This document shows positions 8,212 through 10,000 of a stretch of 10,000 bases of DNA, in pieces (position 1 is the first letter of the stretch; the number at the start of each line of letters is the position of its first letter). The translations under genes were made by a program, and so were the position numbers. The notes beneath the pieces are model-generated. The model was not told the origin of the DNA. It saw nothing but the letters and a program-made list of their open reading frames with translations, and searched no databases. This DNA comes from Anaerolinea sp. (lineage in GTDB: Bacteria > Chloroflexota > Anaerolineae > Anaerolineales > Anaerolineaceae), in contig JAIWNK010000141.1 of the NCBI GenBank assembly GCA_020216845.1, positions 1 to 10,000 on the forward strand, given 5' to 3'.

Positions 8212-8220
8212 AGTATATCA
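8212..8220 (-). promoter_or_regulatory. Candidate extended -10 promoter of the nuo operon
   Basis: The minus strand reads TGATATACT, an extended -10 (TG, one base, then TATACT, five of six to consensus). Transcription would begin near 8205, giving a leader of about 45 bases before nuoA. No good -35 is visible, which is acceptable for an extended -10. A second AT-rich hexamer, TATAAG nearer the gene, would place the start inside the ribosome binding site and is less likely. Confidence 0.45.
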
Positions 8221-8228
8221 CAACATGC

Positions 8229-8250
8229 ATTCGCCGCACTTGCGGCGCAT
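8229..8250. promoter_or_regulatory. GC-rich dyad between divergent promoters; possible shared operator
   Basis: CGCCGCA and TGCGGCG form a perfect 7-base inverted repeat (8232-8247) around a 2-base centre. Outside it, one mismatch is followed by two more pairs. The centre, near 8239, is roughly 35 bases upstream of the inferred nuo start and 40 upstream of the inferred start of the plus-strand unit. It therefore covers both -35 regions. That placement suits a protein binding site controlling both directions. A chance palindrome or a small hairpin with an ACTT loop is the alternative. Confidence 0.35.
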
Positions 8251-8268
8251 AGAGTTTTAAAAATCCGT

Positions 8269-8274
8269 TATAAT
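8269..8274 (+). promoter_or_regulatory. Candidate -10 (TATAAT) of the plus-strand unit
   Basis: A perfect TATAAT. A start about seven bases downstream falls at 8281-8282, exactly at the ATG of the lipoprotein gene. No convincing -35 lies at 16-18 bases; the nearest candidate, TTGCGG at 8240-8245, is 23 bases away. No Shine-Dalgarno is present upstream of the gene, which fits a leaderless message. Confidence 0.45.
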
Positions 8275-8281
8275 GGCAAGA

Positions 8282-9172
8282 ATGAACACCACAAGATTCA
8301 TCCCCCTTGCTTTCTGTCTTGCGCTTATCTTCAGCGCCTGTTCTGCCACTGCACAAAACAATTCGACGCCCACCCCACTGCCTAGCCCAACGCTCATCCC
8401 CACCCCAAGCAGCACGCCTATTCCGCTTGCGGCGCGCGTCAATGGCGAAGGGATTTTGCTGGCAGACTATCAGACTGAATTGCAGCGCCTGCAAGCCGCT
8501 CAAACAGAGCTTGGTCTTTCGCTTTCTGCCGAAGAACAGCGACAAAAAGTGCTGGATTACCTCATTGAAGAAGCGTTGCTTGCCCAAGCCGCAGAAAAGA
8601 ACGGCCTGACAGCCGACGAAGCAGCTGTAAACGCCGAATTTGAACGCCTGGCCGCTGCCCAAGGTGGCGCTGCCGCCCTAGATGCCTGGATTGTTCGCAA
8701 TGGTTACACCCGTGAGAGCTTCCGCAGCGCATTGCAGCGCTCCCTCAGCGCTGCTGCCCAGCGCGACGCCATTGCCGAATCCGTCCCAACCACTGCTGAA
8801 CAGGTGCACGCCCGTCAGATTATGCTGTTGGATCTCGGCAAGGCCACCCTGGTGCGCAACAACCTGTTGACGGGCAGCGACTTTCTCACCCAAGCCTTGT
8901 ATTACGACCCCGTCACCGGCGGAGACCTGAGTTGGTTTCCACGCGGCTACCTGACCGTGCCGGAAATTGAAGAAGCTGCTTTTGCCCTCGAACCCGGCCA
9001 ATTCAGCGAGGTCATCCAAACCCGCCTGGGCTATCACATTCTCTACATTGAAGACCGAGACCCGCAACGCCCCCTTTCCCTGGATGCACGGCGCGTCTTG
9101 CAGGCCAAGGCGCTGCAAGAGTGGCTGAAAGCGCAACGTGCCAACAGCACCATCGAGATTCTCATTCCCTGA
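8282..9172 (+). CDS. Peptidylprolyl isomerase lipoprotein, parvulin type (SurA/PrsA-like foldase)
   Basis: Predicted extracytoplasmic folding helper that speeds cis/trans isomerisation of prolyl bonds in exported proteins. From the ATG at 8282 it has 296 residues. A lipoprotein signal (R5, hydrophobic 6-17, then FSAC with C20 as lipidation site) leads into a Pro/Thr linker (about 29-48). A helical SurA-N-like chaperone region follows (about 52-168), then a parvulin domain (about 175-260). The parvulin marks are VHARQIML (175-182), GSDF (198-201), GGDLSWFPRG (213-222), FALEPGQFSEV (234-244) and RLGYHILYI (248-256). A short helical tail closes the protein. The frame also has an ATG at 8273, but the TATAAT covers it, so 8282 is preferred. 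Phe at lipobox position -3 is slightly unusual. A partner gene follows after 5 bases. Confidence 0.88.
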   Translation: MNTTRFIPLAFCLALIFSACSATAQNNSTPTPLPSPTLIPTPSSTPIPLAARVNGEGILLADYQTELQRLQAAQTELGLSLSAEEQRQKVLDYLIEEALLAQAAEKNGLTADEAAVNAEFERLAAAQGGAAALDAWIVRNGYTRESFRSALQRSLSAAAQRDAIAESVPTTAEQVHARQIMLLDLGKATLVRNNLLTGSDFLTQALYYDPVTGGDLSWFPRGYLTVPEIEEAAFALEPGQFSEVIQTRLGYHILYIEDRDPQRPLSLDARRVLQAKALQEWLKAQRANSTIEILIP

Positions 9173-9177
9173 AGCTT

Positions 9178-9909
9178 ATGCCCGCAAGAAGAACGACTTC
9201 TGCGCAAGATGACTCACTTTGGGATGGCCTCAGCGTCCTCAGCCTGGTCTTGATGTTGGGGTTGCTGGTCGTTTTTGGCTTAATTTACCTCAACCCCCAC
9301 ACACAGCTCAACCCCTTGCCCCCGCCAACCCTGCCGCCGACCATTGTCTTGCCAAGCGCTACGCCCATCCTTGCCACACAGCCGCCTAGCCCCACACCGC
9401 CACCCAGCGCCACCCCAAGCCCAACCGCCACCATCACCCCCACGCCCACCCCGTTGCCAACGATTGTTCAAGGCACCGCCTTTCAGGTCTCGGCAGAGCC
9501 AACCGCCACCGCCACACGGCCCAGCAGCGCCTATCCCTACACGCTACAAGGCGAGCCCGCAGCAATCCGCGGCGACCTCTATCACCCGCAAGAAGGCTGC
9601 AACTGGCAAGGCGTGGCCGGGCAGGTTTTCAACCTGCGCGGTGCACCGGTTTTATACGTTGGCGTCCAATTCGGCGGGCGCATTGGCAACCGTTACTATT
9701 CTGAGACCGTCCTGACCGGCTATGCCCCAGACTACGTCCCCTATGGCTACGAATTCAAATTGGGCGAACAACCCACCGCCTCCAACGGCACGTTGTGGGT
9801 CCGTCTTGTGGACCAACAAGGCCTGCCCCTATCCGATAAAGTCTTCCTGACCACTTATAGCGACTGTGATCACAACTTGTTGTTGGTCAACTTCAAGCAA
9901 ACCCGCTAA
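9178..9909 (+). CDS. Single-pass membrane protein with Pro/Thr linker and C-terminal domain of unknown function
   Basis: I do not recognise a characterised family. From the ATG at 9178 the 243 residues comprise a short polar N-terminus with arginines (R4, R5) and one hydrophobic helix (about 18-38). A long linker follows, rich in Pro, Thr and Ser (about 45-118). The compact C-terminal domain (about 122-243) has features of a beta-sandwich: alternating hydrophobic residues, many Gly, Tyr and Val. Marks in it are GCNWQGVAGQVF (140-151), GYEFKLGE (190-197), GTLWVRLVDQQGLPLSDK (204-221) and SDC (228-230). C141 and C230 are the only cysteines and could pair. The linker and the position next to an exported foldase suggest the domain lies outside the membrane. 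Similar modules seem familiar from Chloroflexota exported proteins, but this is from memory. A GTG at 9121 in the same frame would overlap the upstream gene and is disfavoured. No clear ribosome binding site is visible. Confidence 0.75.
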   Translation: MPARRTTSAQDDSLWDGLSVLSLVLMLGLLVVFGLIYLNPHTQLNPLPPPTLPPTIVLPSATPILATQPPSPTPPPSATPSPTATITPTPTPLPTIVQGTAFQVSAEPTATATRPSSAYPYTLQGEPAAIRGDLYHPQEGCNWQGVAGQVFNLRGAPVLYVGVQFGGRIGNRYYSETVLTGYAPDYVPYGYEFKLGEQPTASNGTLWVRLVDQQGLPLSDKVFLTTYSDCDHNLLLVNFKQTR

Positions 9910-9916
9910 AAAAATG

Positions 9917-9945
9917 GGCTGACGGGGCCAATCTCCCCGTCAGCC
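9917..9945. terminator. Rho-independent terminator hairpin, probably bidirectional
   Basis: GGCTGACGGGG (9917-9927) pairs perfectly with CCCCGTCAGCC (9935-9945) around a 7-base loop. On the plus strand the stem is followed only by TTCT. On the minus strand it is followed, after CA, by a run of seven T (the A-run at 9908-9914). The strong arrangement therefore serves transcription from the right, while the same stem lies 8 bases after the stop at 9907-9909. Confidence 0.8.
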
Positions 9946-9966
9946 TTCTGGAGGAAAAACGACAAA

Positions 9967-10000
9967 CTACCCCTTGAGAGCACCGGCCATCATGCCCCTC
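9967..10000 (-). CDS. Possible 3' end of a converging gene
   Basis: On the minus strand one frame reads ten residues, RGMMAGALKG, and stops at TAG (9969-9967), 21 bases before the hairpin with its minus-strand T-run. The terminator orientation implies a gene arriving from the right, and this frame is the best fit. Of the other two frames, one stops at once and one reads through into the hairpin. Ten residues are too few to name a product. Confidence 0.4.
   Translation of the reverse strand, partial: RGMMAGALKG

Noticed and set aside
8215..8232. Possible Rex (NADH-sensing) site upstream of nuoA, suggested by TTGTGA on the minus strand
   Set aside because: Only the left half TTGTGA is present. 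The position of the right half does not resemble TCACAA, so the match is no better than chance.
8192..8662. Minus-strand open frame of 156 codons over the intergenic region and start of the lipoprotein gene
   Set aside because: It is antisense to a clear lipoprotein signal and SurA-like region, and would place a gene across both promoters.
9280..9530. C-rich, repetitive stretch that could be a tandem DNA repeat
   Set aside because: The repetition follows from Pro/Thr codons of the linker. No fixed repeat unit is evident.

Overview
The window looks like a chromosomal segment of a Chloroflexota bacterium, probably from the Anaerolineae or a related class. This is an inference. It rests on a split NuoC/NuoD, a NuoG of the Thermus type, and two exported proteins whose membrane anchors are joined to their folded domains by long Pro/Thr linkers, a style common in that phylum. 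No rRNA, tRNA, insertion sequence or CRISPR array was seen.

Minus strand, 8159 down to 1383: a compact operon for the peripheral arm of respiratory complex I (NADH:quinone oxidoreductase) in the order nuoA-nuoB-nuoC-nuoD-nuoE-nuoF-nuoG. Neighbouring genes overlap by 4 to 10 bases or are separated by at most 22. NuoE, NuoF and NuoG form the NADH-oxidising module. NuoB, NuoC and NuoD form the quinone-reducing connecting module, and NuoA is the first membrane subunit. The cluster ligands expected for N1a, N3, N1b, the His-ligated N5-type cluster, one further 4Fe-4S, N7 and N2 can all be read in the proteins. The membrane genes nuoH to nuoN and nuoI do not follow nuoG here.

Minus strand, 1374 down to the left edge: instead of nuoH, an open frame of 458 codons begins 8 bases after nuoG. 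Its Shine-Dalgarno sequence is built into the nuoG stop codon. It encodes a beta-class amino-DNA methyltransferase and runs off the window. The gene is clearly more AT-rich than nuo. It appears to contain two methyltransferase units in tandem: an N-terminal copy that has lost both catalytic motifs, followed by a copy with DPPY and the AdoMet motif intact. This is the most unusual item in the window.

8160-8281: a short divergent control region. It holds an extended -10 facing nuoA, a perfect TATAAT facing the other way, and a GC-rich dyad midway between them.

Plus strand, 8282-9909: a two-gene unit. The first gene is a SurA/PrsA-type parvulin prolyl isomerase lipoprotein. The second, 5 bases later, is a single-pass membrane protein with a Pro/Thr linker and a C-terminal domain of unknown function. 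A strong hairpin at 9917-9945 closes the unit. Its T-run lies on the minus strand, which suggests it also (or mainly) terminates a converging gene whose last codons may lie at 9967-10000.
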